64,000 nt of DNA from Streptomyces populi (GCF_002911015.1 NZ_KZ626866.1:1-64000); one strand, 5' to 3'; shown: positions 42,134-51,286, counted from the first letter of the stretch. The notes: generated by a model not told the origin, from the sequence alone. Translations and numbers: made by a program.

Positions 42134-43768
42134 GTGAGTGGTGGCAGGCGGCGCGCGCCGCGGCGGCGGCGGGCGAGGCGGAGCGGGCGGGCCGGGCTCG
42201 TCGCGGGCGGTCTGGCGGTCGTCGGTGCCGTCGCGGTGGCCGTGGCGGTCTGGCCCGACGGGGGCGGCGAGCCGGCCGGAGCGCGGGCGCCGTCCGCGGA
42301 CCGGTCGGGGTCCGTGTCCGCCGCCAGTCCCTCACCGACCCGGAGCTACCCCCTCTCCGAGGCGCCCCGCACCATCCCCGCCGTGCGCGAGCACACCGCG
42401 GCCCGCGGCCCCGGCTGGCGTCCGGCCGCCGGTGCCCGCGTGGTCGTGCGGGACGACGGCCTCGCCGACGAGGGCGAGCTGCTCGCCGGCGAACTGAAGC
42501 TGACGTACGCGGGGCGGACGGCGGCCAGGGCCGGCGACGTCGAACTGGGCCTCGACAAGAGCGGGGCGGGCCCGGAGTCGTACACCCTCGAGGTCGAGAA
42601 CGGCCGGGTCACCGTCACCGGGCCCGCCGAGGCCGGGGTCTTCTACGGCACGCGCACCCTCAAGCAGGAGGTGCACGGCGGCGGTACGGCGCCGGAGGGC
42701 GTCGTGCGCGACCGGCCCGCGAAGCCGGTCCGCGGGTTCATGCTCGACACCGCGCGCAAGCACTTCACGGCGGGCTGGATCGAGGACCGGGTGCGCGAGC
42801 TCGGGGACCTGAAGTACAACCAGCTCGGTCTGCACTTCTCCGACGACCAGGGCTTCCGCATCGAGTCCGACACGCACCCCGAAATCGTGTCGCGGCAGCA
42901 CCTGACGAAGGACGAGGTGCGCCGGATCGTCGCCCTCGCGGAGAGCCGGCACATCACCGTCGTGCCCGAGATCGACTCGCCGGGCCACCTCGGCGCGGTC
43001 ATCGCGGCGCACCCCGACCTCCAGCTCCGCAACGTGTCGGGCGTCCCCGTCCGCGGCGCCGTCGACATCTCCAAGCCCGCCGCGGCGAAGATCGTCGACG
43101 ATCTGCTCGACGAGTACGCGGGTCTCTTCCCCGGTGCCGACTGGCACCTCGGCGGCGACGAGTACCAGGCCCTGACGGTGGCGAACCCGGCGGCGTCCTT
43201 CCCGCAGCTGGCCGCCGCGGCGAAGGACAGGTACGGAGCGGGCGCGGGCGTCACCGACCTCACGACCGGCTGGCTCAACGACCGCGCCGAGGTGGTCCAG
43301 CGCCATGACCGCACGGCGCGGGCCTGGAACGACGGCTTCTTCCGCTCGGGCACCGTCCGGGCCGACGGCGACCTGCGGGTGGGGTACTGGACCGGCAAGG
43401 AGATCGGGGCCCGGCAGCCGGTGGAGTACCTGGGCGCGGGCCGCGAGGTCGTCAACTACAACGACGAGTACCTGTACTACGTCCTCGGTGAACCCCAGAC
43501 CTTCGTCTACCCGACCGGACAGCGCATCTACGAACAGTGGACCCCGCTCGTCCTGCGCGGAACCACGCCGGTCCCCGCGAAGTACGACTCCCGGATCCTC
43601 GGCGGGTCCTTCGCCGTCTGGTGCGACCTCTCGAACGCGCAGACCCAGGACCAGGTCGCGGCGGGCATCCGTATGCCGCTGCGCGCCCTGACCCAGAAGC
43701 TGTGGGACTCGCGCAAGCCGTCCGAGTCCTGGACCGGGTTCAAGGCGCTGGCGGACCGGCTGGGCTGA
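42134..43768 (+). CDS. GH20 beta-N-acetylhexosaminidase, secreted
   Basis: A 544-residue exported glycosidase. Arg-rich signal region (RRRAPRRRRARRSGR, then AGLVAGGLAVVGAVAVAVAVW) that may be an uncleaved anchor, Ser/Pro linker, small N-terminal domain (about 75-190), and a TIM barrel from about 195 with RGFMLDTARKHF and the catalytic Asp-Glu pair D342-E343 in HLGGDEY. It releases terminal N-acetylglucosamine or N-acetylgalactosamine from chitin fragments or peptidoglycan. The GTG 42134 start is the only one that includes the export signal. No DasR-type operator is visible upstream. Confidence 0.9.
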   Translation: MSGGRRRAPRRRRARRSGRAGLVAGGLAVVGAVAVAVAVWPDGGGEPAGARAPSADRSGSVSAASPSPTRSYPLSEAPRTIPAVREHTAARGPGWRPAAGARVVVRDDGLADEGELLAGELKLTYAGRTAARAGDVELGLDKSGAGPESYTLEVENGRVTVTGPAEAGVFYGTRTLKQEVHGGGTAPEGVVRDRPAKPVRGFMLDTARKHFTAGWIEDRVRELGDLKYNQLGLHFSDDQGFRIESDTHPEIVSRQHLTKDEVRRIVALAESRHITVVPEIDSPGHLGAVIAAHPDLQLRNVSGVPVRGAVDISKPAAAKIVDDLLDEYAGLFPGADWHLGGDEYQALTVANPAASFPQLAAAAKDRYGAGAGVTDLTTGWLNDRAEVVQRHDRTARAWNDGFFRSGTVRADGDLRVGYWTGKEIGARQPVEYLGAGREVVNYNDEYLYYVLGEPQTFVYPTGQRIYEQWTPLVLRGTTPVPAKYDSRILGGSFAVWCDLSNAQTQDQVAAGIRMPLRALTQKLWDSRKPSESWTGFKALADRLG

Positions 43769-43956
43769 GCGGGTCACCGTCGGCGGGCGGGCCGGTCCCC
43801 GCGCCGGTGATCGCTCGTCGGCGAGGACTGGACGCGAGGGCATCTGGAACCTTACCTTCCCCTTACTTGTCTACGTACCGGGCGCGACCTCTGGGGAGGG
43901 GGGCGTCCGGTTTCTCGTGCCGTCACCGTGCCGTGGCGGCAGATCTGGGGGGTCTC

Positions 43957-44751
43957 ATGACCGTGCCGTCAACACCGCAGCAGCCCGCGCCGGAGGGGCC
44001 CGCGCCGGCCCGGGCCGTCGCGCAGGGGAACCCGTCCGGGCTTCCCCTCGCGCCGCTCCCGCCGCTCCCCCCGCCGAACGGTCCCGCCACGCTGCGCTCA
44101 CCCGTCGGACTCGGAAAGGCCGTGGCCGCGCTGCTCGGCCTGGTGATCGCCACGGACCTCTTCGCCGTCTGGGCGGACTACACGCTGTACGGCGTGGCGG
44201 GCGACATCCGGAACGCCCTCGCGGGCGGTGGGTCCCTCGACGCCCTCGCGCAGCGGGCCGACCGGGCGGACGCGCTCGACGCCGCCGCGGGTGTCGCCCA
44301 GGTGGCCGCCCTGGTGGCGACCGCCGTCGTCTATCTGATCTGGTTCATGCGGGTGCGGGTCAACGCCGAGGTCTTCAACCCCTTCGGGCACACCTACTCC
44401 CGGTCCTGGGCCAGGTGGGGGTGGTTCGTCCCGTTCGTGAACCTGGTGCGTCCGCGCCGGATCATGGGGGAGATATGGGACGCGAGCCGCCCCGCCGGCG
44501 AACCGGCCGGGCAGAGGATCGTCGGCGTCTGGTGGGCGTTCTGGATCCTCAGGGTGGCGGTCGACCGTATCGCCTCCTCCGCCATGAACAAGGCCGAGAC
44601 CGCCGACGCGACCCAGGACGCCGCCCTCCAGACGCTGTTCGCCGACGCCGTCGACATCGTGAGCGCGGCCCTGGCGATCGTCGTCGTCGTCCGGCTGACC
44701 CGGATGCAGGACCGCAAGGCGCACGCCGGTCCGGCCGTCGCCGGGGTCTGA
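43957..44751 (+). CDS. DUF4328 membrane protein
   Basis: A 264-residue membrane protein with a Pro-rich N-terminus (residues 1-47) and about six helices. Characteristic DUF4328 segments are YLIWFMRVRVNAEVF, SRSWARWGWFVPFVNLVRPRRIMGEIWDAS and a C-terminal helix pair ending VVRLTRMQDRK. Function is unknown. ATG 43957 has GGGGGG five bases upstream. AT-richer promoter DNA lies at about 43850-43880. Confidence 0.88.
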   Translation: MTVPSTPQQPAPEGPAPARAVAQGNPSGLPLAPLPPLPPPNGPATLRSPVGLGKAVAALLGLVIATDLFAVWADYTLYGVAGDIRNALAGGGSLDALAQRADRADALDAAAGVAQVAALVATAVVYLIWFMRVRVNAEVFNPFGHTYSRSWARWGWFVPFVNLVRPRRIMGEIWDASRPAGEPAGQRIVGVWWAFWILRVAVDRIASSAMNKAETADATQDAALQTLFADAVDIVSAALAIVVVVRLTRMQDRKAHAGPAVAGV

Positions 44752-44940
44752 CGAAAGGCGGGGCGCGCCGGATTCGTGCACGTCCGTGGGCGGATATTTG
44801 GCTGAAAACCTGTTCATCCAGCCGTCCGACCGGCAAGGTGGGTCCGCACTGTGACACTCCTGCTCCGTTGCACGCAGTAAGGGGAAGTGCGGGCTCCGTA
44901 AGGCATGGGCGCCCTGTCGAGGCATTTCGAGGGAGTCGTG

Positions 44941-45513
44941 ATGAGTCTGGTGGAACTGGTCGCTCAGGCCGACGAGCGAGGTCTGGCGGCGAGCGGTCTG
45001 GCTTGTTTGGATCGGTGCGTGCCGCTCCTCGGCGGGGACGACGACGTCCTGCGGCCGTTGTGGGCGAGCCTGTCCGAGGCGGACCCGTGGGCCGAGTGGG
45101 GGGCGCGGCTGGAGGAGGCGCGCGCCAAGCTGGACGCGGAGGACACCGAGCCGGCCGTGACCGACGAGGACCACGCCGCCGAGCTCGCCCGCGGAATGCT
45201 CGAAGCCGTCCCCGCGAAGCCCTCCGAGGACGAGCTGCGGGTCTGGTCGGACGCCTGCTCGGTGGCGGCGCTGCAGGCGCACCGGTTCCTCGACCACGCC
45301 GACGACGCGGAGGCGTGCGTGACGGCACGCCGTGAGGGGCGCACCGAGGGCATGTCCCCGCTCGTCGCCGCCGAACTGCGCCGCCAGGAGGTCATCCTGG
45401 AACTGCTCGCCGAGCACGGGAAGGGCGGCCTGCGGCTCGCCCTGGACACGTCGACGGAGGGGCGGCGCGTGCTGCGGGCGGTGGTCTCGCGCAGGGCGCG
45501 CGGACGGTCCTAG
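44941..45513 (+). CDS. Soluble protein of unknown function
   Basis: A 190-residue cytoplasmic, acidic, helical protein (MSLVELVAQADERGLAASG to the end ARGRS). It is rich in Ala, Glu and Leu, with Trp-containing turns (PWAEWGARLEEA). No family is recognised; such proteins are conserved among streptomycetes. ATG 44941 has GAGGGAG upstream; an in-frame start 36 bases earlier is less likely. It is followed by a very strong hairpin, so it is a single transcription unit. Confidence 0.75.
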   Translation: MSLVELVAQADERGLAASGLACLDRCVPLLGGDDDVLRPLWASLSEADPWAEWGARLEEARAKLDAEDTEPAVTDEDHAAELARGMLEAVPAKPSEDELRVWSDACSVAALQAHRFLDHADDAEACVTARREGRTEGMSPLVAAELRRQEVILELLAEHGKGGLRLALDTSTEGRRVLRAVVSRRARGRS

Positions 45514-45539
45514 AACAGGGACGGACACACGAGGGCGGC

Positions 45540-45578
45540 GAGGGCGCGCCGGAGGCGGTACTGCTCCGGCGCGCCCTC
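45540..45578 (+). terminator. Hairpin terminator
   Basis: A perfect 15-base stem (GAGGGCGCGCCGGAG and its complement) with a nine-base loop (45555-45563), 27 bases after the preceding stop codon. Confidence 0.8.
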
Positions 45579-45700
45579 CAAACCTCGTTCCTGAGGGTTT
45601 CCTGTGAGGATCCCGGGGTCGAGATGGCGGTCCTGGGCCGGTGTCGCGAACCCCTGCCCGGACGCGTGACGAATCCGGCCGCCGTCGCGCTCTACCGGGT

Positions 45701-46081
45701 GTGAAAGCAACTCAGGCAACGCGGCCCTCAGCTGCGACGAAGCCCGTTCGCTGGGCGGCCGACACGGTCGCGACCATGCGCGAGGGCGCCCGGCTGCGCC
45801 TCGACTACTCGGCACAGAGCCTGTGGCGCGTCGACCGCGTGATCGACGAGATACGCCGGGACGGCGCCCCCTACGCCGCCGTCGAGAGCGTGCTGCGCGG
45901 ATTCGGGGCGTACGCCGGTGAGGTCGTCGTCCGCCACTCCGGTGCCGAGTGGTGGGAGACCGGTGGCGAGCACTGGCTGCGTACACCCGACGGACGGCTG
46001 TGGGACCCGATCGAAGAGGCCCGCCGGTGCTACGCGGGCGACGGCTCCCTGCGCCTGCTGTGCCGCGAGGCCACCCGCTGA
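45701..46081 (+). CDS. Small soluble protein of unknown function
   Basis: 126 residues, GTG start with a weak ribosome binding site. Content: LRLDYSAQSLWRVDRVIDEIRRDG then FGAYAGEVVVRHSGAEWWE, DGRLWDPIEEA. No cysteine cluster or signal peptide. The FGAYAGEV and W-rich segments recall small actinobacterial proteins that sit beside regulatory genes, but I do not recognise a family. It lies 194 bases before the first ECF sigma gene. Confidence 0.65.
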   Translation: MKATQATRPSAATKPVRWAADTVATMREGARLRLDYSAQSLWRVDRVIDEIRRDGAPYAAVESVLRGFGAYAGEVVVRHSGAEWWETGGEHWLRTPDGRLWDPIEEARRCYAGDGSLRLLCREATR

Positions 46082-46275
46082 GGGCTTCGCGGGGGCCCGC
46101 GGGCCGCGCCGCCCTCGCCCGGCGGCGTCCTCGTCCGCCCCCGTCCCGGCCGGACCCGAGCGTCTGACGCGCTGTGACATTTCCTCGGGGGCCGACGCTG
46201 ATGACCATGGGGGTGTCGGCGCGGACGTCCGCGCCGGCAGGGCACATTCGGGCGAACTCGGTGCGAACGAGGACA

Positions 46276-46896
46276 GTGTTGGGCCAGGGAGGGGAACCCC
46301 GCCGCGCGCAGCCGTACGACGCGGAACTGGGCGTGGCCGTGGCGCGGGCGCAGGAGGGGGACGAGGTCGCCTTCGCGGCCGCGTACCGGATCGTGCAGCC
46401 CGGACTGCTGGGCTATCTGCGCGGCATCGTCGGCGACGACGCCGAGGACGTGGCGTCCGACGCCTGGCTGGAGATCGCCCGGGACCTGGGACGGTTCCGG
46501 GGGGACGGCGCGGGGTTCCGCGGCTGGACCGCGACCATCGCCCGGCACCGGGCACTGGACCATCTGCGGCGGCTGCGGGTACGGCCCCGGGGGACCGCCC
46601 TCGAACAGGACGCGCTGGACCTGCCCGGCAGGCACAGCACGCAGGACGAGGCGCTGGAGACCCTGTCGACCGAGTACGCCCTGGAACTGGTCGCGGGGCT
46701 GCCGCGCGACCAGGCCGAGGCCGTGCTCCTGCGGGTGGTCGTAGGCCTCGACGGGCCGGCCGCGGCACGCGTGCTCGGCAAACGCCCCGGAGCGGTGCGC
46801 ACCTCCGCCCACCGGGGTCTGAAGCGGCTCGCGCGCCAGCTCGGCGTCGCGGGTGTGACGGATGAGGAGTCCCGGACGCTGGGGGATTCGGGGTGA
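46276..46896 (+). CDS. ECF sigma factor (first of two)
   Basis: About 206 residues, extracytoplasmic-function sigma factor. Region 2: DEVAFAAAYRIVQPGLLGYL and DAEDVASDAWLEIARDL with FRGWTATIARHRALDHLRR. Region 4: LPRDQAEAVLLRVVVGLDG, then RPGAVRTSAHRGLKRLARQL. It is about 50% identical in these regions to the protein at 48478. GTG 46276 (MLGQGG) is chosen by analogy with that gene (MLGDDA), although its ribosome binding site, GAGGA, is close; ATG 46201 is possible. The 47179 membrane protein is its likely regulator. Confidence 0.88.
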   Translation: MLGQGGEPRRAQPYDAELGVAVARAQEGDEVAFAAAYRIVQPGLLGYLRGIVGDDAEDVASDAWLEIARDLGRFRGDGAGFRGWTATIARHRALDHLRRLRVRPRGTALEQDALDLPGRHSTQDEALETLSTEYALELVAGLPRDQAEAVLLRVVVGLDGPAAARVLGKRPGAVRTSAHRGLKRLARQLGVAGVTDEESRTLGDSG

Positions 46897-47178
46897 ACAG
46901 TAGGTCCGGAACGGCCGGCGTCCCGCCGTCGTCCGGAACGGCATCGTCGTACGGCGGAAGGAAGTCGACCGGTGTACGGATGGTGCACGGCGGACGGCCG
47001 TCGCCCTGAGGACGGCTGCCGCACGGCGCCGGCCCGCCGTGCGCGGCCGGGGCGTGCCGTGGCGGAGTGCCGTTCCACGACGGCGGGCCGGCGCGTGGGG
47101 CGAGGCCGTTGTACGGCGTGGAGCGCGGAGCGGAGTCCTGGTACGGCGCGGAGTTGCAGGGCGGAGCGGCAGGCGGAG

Positions 47179-48000
47179 ATGGAACCGGACGTGGAACCGC
47201 ACAGGGAACCGGATGCGCGACCCGGCACGGGCGAACGGCACGCCGGCGACGGCGCGCCCCCCGGCCCCCGCGTCGCCCCTCCGTCGGAGCCCGGAGACGG
47301 GCGGCCTCCTCTGGAGGAGCTCCTCGCCGCGGCGATGCGCGGCCGGGCGGACGACCCCGAGGCGCGGACACGGGCCGTGGCCGCCTTCCGGGCCGCGCGG
47401 GACGGCGGCGCGCACACCACGCGCACCCGGCGGCGGGACGACTGGCGCCCGAAGGAACGGGGGCGGCCGGGCCGTTCGCTGCGGGCCGCGCTCGCCGTGC
47501 TGCTGGCCGGTCTGACGCTGGGCGGCGTCGCCGTCGCGGCCATCGGTCCGGTCTCGCGCGACGACACCGGGCACCGGGACCGGGTCGCGGTCCGTCCCTC
47601 CGGCGGCGTCCCGGACCGGTCCCCCGGGTCCCCGCCGCCGACCGGTCCCGGTTCCCCGGCCCCGGCCGCCCCCGCGGTCCGTCCGCCGGGGGACCGGGAC
47701 ACCGAGGCCCACTGCCGTGCGTACGCGTCGGTGCGGGACCGGGGCGGTGCCCTGGACTCGCGGGCCTGGCAGCGGCTCGTCACGGCCGCGGGCGGCGAGG
47801 ACGAGGTCGAGGCGTTCTGCGCCCGGCGACTGGCCGCGTCCACCGCCACGAAGGGCGCGAAGGGCGCGAAAGGCGTGAAGCGTTCGGAAAACGCGAGGGG
47901 CGCGGAGAAGGCGGGGAAGACGGGAAAGGCGGACGGGGCGTCGGCTCCGGGCGGCCCGGCCACGACGCCGAAGCCGGCGAGGTCCGGGAACGGGCGGTAG
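47179..48000 (+). CDS. Putative anti-sigma membrane protein with two-cysteine exterior (first)
   Basis: About 273 residues. Acidic N-terminal cytoplasmic part with AAFRAARDGG, one transmembrane helix (about 111-131, ALAVLLAGLTLGGVAVAAI), a Pro/Gly linker, then an exterior domain with two cysteines 34 residues apart (AHC...AGG...AFC) and a Lys/Ala/Gly tail. No zinc-binding anti-sigma motif (HxxxCxxC) is present, so this is not a ZAS-type protein. The start is uncertain: ATG 47179 follows GCGGAG; a GTG at 46972 with a better ribosome binding site would add 69 Cys/Arg-rich residues of odd composition. Position and layout match the 49140 protein, which follows a paralogous sigma gene. Confidence 0.7.
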   Translation: MEPDVEPHREPDARPGTGERHAGDGAPPGPRVAPPSEPGDGRPPLEELLAAAMRGRADDPEARTRAVAAFRAARDGGAHTTRTRRRDDWRPKERGRPGRSLRAALAVLLAGLTLGGVAVAAIGPVSRDDTGHRDRVAVRPSGGVPDRSPGSPPPTGPGSPAPAAPAVRPPGDRDTEAHCRAYASVRDRGGALDSRAWQRLVTAAGGEDEVEAFCARRLAASTATKGAKGAKGVKRSENARGAEKAGKTGKADGASAPGGPATTPKPARSGNGR

Positions 48001-48071
48001 GCGCCAGGCGGCCTGCGACGGCCGGACCGGGCCGGGTTCCGGGGGCCCGGCGAACGCCCCCGCCGATGGCA

Positions 48072-48113
48072 ACGGCCGGGGCCGCCACCCCCCACAGGAG
48101 AGGCCCCGACCGT
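48072..48113 (+). terminator. Hairpin terminator
   Basis: ACGGCCGGGGCC (48072-48083) pairs with GGCCCCGACCGT (48102-48113), one mismatch, 18-base loop. It follows the first two-cysteine protein gene and separates the two sigma cassettes. Confidence 0.6.
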
Positions 48114-48280
48114 CGCGCGGCACGGGCCGCGCGGCGACCCGTACTCTCTACAGCGCCGGGACTGCGTTTTGTGTCACACCTCGCACGGTCACCATGTAGT
48201 TGCGCGTTGTACGAACATGGACGGGGAGCTGTTTCAGGCCGTAACGTGCCTTTCGCGCCGGTGCGGAGAGAGGACGACCG

Positions 48281-48386
48281 CGACCACGAGGGACCGGGGA
48301 CCACGGCTGCGCGGATCCCCGGACCGCGACCACGTGGGACCCGAGACCGGAACCGTGTGGGGCCGAAGACCACGACCACGCGGACC
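48281..48386. repeat. Three phased CGACCACG motifs before the second sigma gene
   Basis: CGACCACGAGGGACC (48281), CGACCACGTGGGACC (48327) and CGACCACGCGGACC (48373) are spaced exactly 46 bases apart, the last one base shorter. The DNA between them is only weakly similar. Together with 48001-48280 this is part of a 477-base non-coding stretch; no open frame in it looks real. It could be a degenerate tandem array or an array of protein sites for the 48478 gene. Confidence 0.6.
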
Positions 48387-48477
48387 TGGGACCACAAGCG
48401 TCCACCGAGGAACGCACGACGACGAGAACCCGGTCCGCGAGAGCGGTGCCGGCCGAGGCGCAAAGAGGAGCGCGGGG

Positions 48478-49140
48478 GTGCTGGGGGACGACGCGGAGCT
48501 GACCGCCGCGGTGCTTGCCGCACAGAACGGGGACGAGACCGCCTTCCGGACCGTGTACCGGGCGGTGCACCCACGCCTGCTCGGATACGTGCGGACGCTG
48601 GTGGGCGAGCCGGACGCGGAGGACGTCACGTCCGAGGCCTGGCTCCAGATCGCCCGTGACCTGGAGCGCTTCAGCGGGGACGCGGACCGTTTCCGCGGCT
48701 GGGCGGCGAGGATCGCCCGCAACCGCGCGCTGGACCACATACGGATGCGCGGCCGCCGTCCCGCGATAGGCGGCGACGAGACCGAACTGACCGGCAAGGC
48801 CGCCGAGTCCGACACCGCGACCGAGGCGATGGAGGCGCTGTCCACCGGCAGCACCCTCTCGCTCATCGCGCAGCTCCCGCAGGACCAGGCGGAGGCCGTC
48901 GTCCTGCGTGTCGTGGTCGGTCTCGACGCCAAGACGGCCGCCGAGACCCTCGGCAAGCGCCCCGGAGCCGTCCGCACGGCGGCGCACCGAGGTCTGAAAC
49001 GACTCGCGGAGCTGCTCGGCACGGATCCGGAATCCGCCGGCGCGCTCGACGCCGTCCCCCCGCAACGAGGTTCGCGCACCCGCGCGGTGACGTCCGCCGG
49101 TGTGACGCATACGCGTTCGCGGGCGCAGAAGGACATGTGA
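48478..49140 (+). CDS. ECF sigma factor (second of two)
   Basis: 220 residues. Region 2: ETAFRTVYRAVHPRLLGYVRTL and DAEDVTSEAWLQIARDLERF. Region 4: LPQDQAEAVVLRVVVGLDAKTAAETLG, then RPGAVRTAAHRGLKRLAELLG. A C-terminal tail of about 35 residues carries several Arg/Thr. GTG 48478 has AGGAG at an ideal distance and is much preferred to the long 5' extension. The stop overlaps the start of the next gene (TGATG), giving coupling to the two-cysteine protein. It is paralogous to the 46276 sigma gene. Confidence 0.92.
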   Translation: MLGDDAELTAAVLAAQNGDETAFRTVYRAVHPRLLGYVRTLVGEPDAEDVTSEAWLQIARDLERFSGDADRFRGWAARIARNRALDHIRMRGRRPAIGGDETELTGKAAESDTATEAMEALSTGSTLSLIAQLPQDQAEAVVLRVVVGLDAKTAAETLGKRPGAVRTAAHRGLKRLAELLGTDPESAGALDAVPPQRGSRTRAVTSAGVTHTRSRAQKDM

Positions 49141-50195
49141 TGGCCGACGAGCAGTACGGGTGGCTGGACCGGGACGCCGCGGAGCGTCTGCTGAACGGGG
49201 AGCCGCTGGAAGCCGTCGACCCCGGCACGCGTGACCAGGTGGACCGCCTCACCGAGGCCCTCGGCGCACTGGCCGCCGGACCCGAGCCGAGCAGCGACGA
49301 ACTCCCGGGCGAGGCGGCCGCGTTGGCCGCTTTCCGCAAGGCGCGCGCGGACGGGGACGGTGCTGCCGCGCAGTTCGGACACCGCGGTCGCGCGCGGTCC
49401 GGCGCGCATGCCGCGGACGCCGGTCTCGTGCGGATCGGACGTCCCGCCGCGCACGGACGCCGGACGCGCTGGGGACGGCCCACCCGGTTCGGGATCGCCG
49501 CGGTGCTGGCCGTCGGGATGGTCGGCGGGGTCGCCGTCGCGGCCGGAACCGGAGTGCTGCCGACGCCGTTCACCCGTGAACACCCGGGTCCCGCGGCCTC
49601 GGCCACGGCGGTACGGACCCCGGAGCGTCCGCTCGCATCGCCCTCGCCCTCACCCTCGCCCGGGGTCTCCGGCGGAAACGGCCCCGTGGTGCCGGAGACT
49701 GACGGCCCGTCGGGCGAACCGTCCGGGGACACCTCCCCGTCCACGGGCCCCGACCACGCGAGTGGCCTGCCGACTCCCGGCCCCACCGGGAACACCGACC
49801 GCACCCGCGAGTGGTGGGCCCGTACGCGTTCGTACTGCCGTGACGTCCTCGACGGCAGGGACCTCGAGGCGGACCGCAGGCGCGTCCTGGAGCACGTGGC
49901 GGGCGGCGGCGCCCGGGTGAGGCTGTACTGCTCGGGTGTCCTCGGCCGCGGACCGGGCGGAGACGGCGGTGACGGAGCGGGCGCCGGCGGCGGACAGGGG
50001 ACGGGACAGGACTCCGGCCAGGGCGATCAGGGGGACCCGGGCGGCGGTGACGGCGACGGCCACCACATAGGGCCGGACGGCAACGACCCCGGGGGCGACG
50101 GCGCCGACACCCCGTCCGCGCTGCGCCGGGCGCTGACCCCGCTCCTGCCGGTCGCGCCGACGTGGTCCTCGCCGTCGAGCCCGAAACCGCTCTGA
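49140..50195 (+). CDS. Putative anti-sigma membrane protein with two-cysteine exterior (second)
   Basis: 351 residues. Cytoplasmic part with YGWLDRDAAERLLNGEPLEAVD and AALAAFRKARADG, one transmembrane helix (about 119-139, IAAVLAVGMVGGVAVAAG), a long Pro/Ser/Thr/Gly linker, then an exterior motif with two cysteines 30 residues apart (RSYC...AGGGARVRLYC) and an extremely Gly/Asp-rich tail. The ATG overlaps the sigma stop and AAGGA lies six bases before it. It is probably the regulator of the 48478 sigma factor; no ZAS motif. It shares the AAFRxARxxG segment and the Cys...AGG...V..C pattern with the 47179 protein. Confidence 0.82.
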   Translation: MADEQYGWLDRDAAERLLNGEPLEAVDPGTRDQVDRLTEALGALAAGPEPSSDELPGEAAALAAFRKARADGDGAAAQFGHRGRARSGAHAADAGLVRIGRPAAHGRRTRWGRPTRFGIAAVLAVGMVGGVAVAAGTGVLPTPFTREHPGPAASATAVRTPERPLASPSPSPSPGVSGGNGPVVPETDGPSGEPSGDTSPSTGPDHASGLPTPGPTGNTDRTREWWARTRSYCRDVLDGRDLEADRRRVLEHVAGGGARVRLYCSGVLGRGPGGDGGDGAGAGGGQGTGQDSGQGDQGDPGGGDGDGHHIGPDGNDPGGDGADTPSALRRALTPLLPVAPTWSSPSSPKPL

Positions 50196-50416
50196 CCTGC
50201 ACTTTTGCATTTCGTTGAAATTTTTATCGGATGGGTGTGACGTTTTCGGCGGCCACGACGCAGTACGTGGTGAGCCGACTGGTCATCGGCCGTCGCACAG
50301 AGCCGGGGTTCCCCCCGTACCCACGGCTTCGTGCAACTGGCGCGGGTGGGACACGTTCCCCCGGTCCCGCCCGCGCCCCACACTCCTTCGCCTCACCCGC
50401 CCGGCAGAGGGCTCGG

Positions 50417-51286
50417 TCACCAGGAGACGACGACCTTGTCACCCGTGCGGACCTGCGCGAACAGCGCCGCGACCTTGCCCTCGTCCCGCACGTTGACGCA
50501 GCCGTGCGAGGCGCCGTAGTAGCCGCGGGCCGCGAAGTCCGAGGAATAGTGCACCGCTTGGCCACCGCTGAAGAACATCGCGTACGGCATCGACGTGTGA
50601 TAGATCGTCGACACATGGTGGCGTGACTTGAAGTAGACGCTGAACACGCCTTCGCGGGTGGGCGTGTACTGCGAGCCGAACCGGACGTCCATCTTCGAGA
50701 CCGTCCTGCCGTCGATCATCCAACGCAGCGTGCGGCTCGTCTTGCTGATGCACAGCACACGGCCCGTCATGCAGCGCGGGTCGGGCTTCGCGGCCGGCTG
50801 CCCGCCGTAGGGGTACAGCTCCCAGGCGGCCGGTTCGTGCGTCATGCGGCGCAGCCGCTGCCAGGTGACGGTGTCCAGATCGCCGGTGCGTGGCAGCCCC
50901 CGCTTGCCCTGGAACCCCTTCACGGCCGCGACCGTCCGGGCGTCGTACGTCCCCGTCGGCGGAGTGATCAGCCAGGCGACCTGGTGCAGCCGGGCCTGCG
51001 CCCTGCGGATGTCGTCGCCCCGGTCGCCCCTGGACCAGAGGACCTCGGCGGGCTCGGCGGCGGGCTTGCCGCCGTCCTTCCCCGCGCCCGCGGAGCCGGA
51101 CGCGCCGCCCCCGTCCTTCGAGGGGGAGACGGCCTTGCCGTCGTCCTTCCCCTTCGCGCCGGCCGAACCCTCGACGCGCACCGGCGGCTTCCTCCCCCGT
51201 GCGTCCACGGCGTTCGCCGTGCAGCCGCTCACCACGGCGAGCGCCGCGAGCGCGGCCAGCGACCTCTTCAAGCCAGTCGTACGCAT
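50417..51286 (-). CDS. L,D-transpeptidase lipoprotein
   Basis: A 289-residue exported cell-wall enzyme. Signal peptide with lipobox VVSGC (C22), Gly/Lys/Ser linker, a peptidoglycan-binding domain type 1 (about 84-146, RGDDIRRAQARLHQVAWLIT), and a YkuD catalytic domain (about 174-287) with HYSSDFAARGYYGASHGCVNVRD; the nucleophile is C263. It makes 3-3 cross-links or attaches stem peptides. ATG 51286 opens the signal peptide. It converges on the second two-cysteine protein gene, with a 221-base AT-richer gap between. Confidence 0.95.
   Translation of the reverse strand: MRTTGLKRSLAALAALAVVSGCTANAVDARGRKPPVRVEGSAGAKGKDDGKAVSPSKDGGGASGSAGAGKDGGKPAAEPAEVLWSRGDRGDDIRRAQARLHQVAWLITPPTGTYDARTVAAVKGFQGKRGLPRTGDLDTVTWQRLRRMTHEPAAWELYPYGGQPAAKPDPRCMTGRVLCISKTSRTLRWMIDGRTVSKMDVRFGSQYTPTREGVFSVYFKSRHHVSTIYHTSMPYAMFFSGGQAVHYSSDFAARGYYGASHGCVNVRDEGKVAALFAQVRTGDKVVVSW

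Noticed and set aside
42088..43308. Plus-strand frame overlapping the GH20 gene
   Set aside because: Arg/Pro/Gly-rich shadow frame; the GH20 frame holds the catalytic motif and the export signal.
46972..47178. Upstream start of the first two-cysteine protein (GTG 46972) with a good GGAAGGAAG site
   Set aside because: The added 69 residues are Cys/Arg-rich with no fold and no counterpart in the paralogue. Kept as an alternative, not as the main call.
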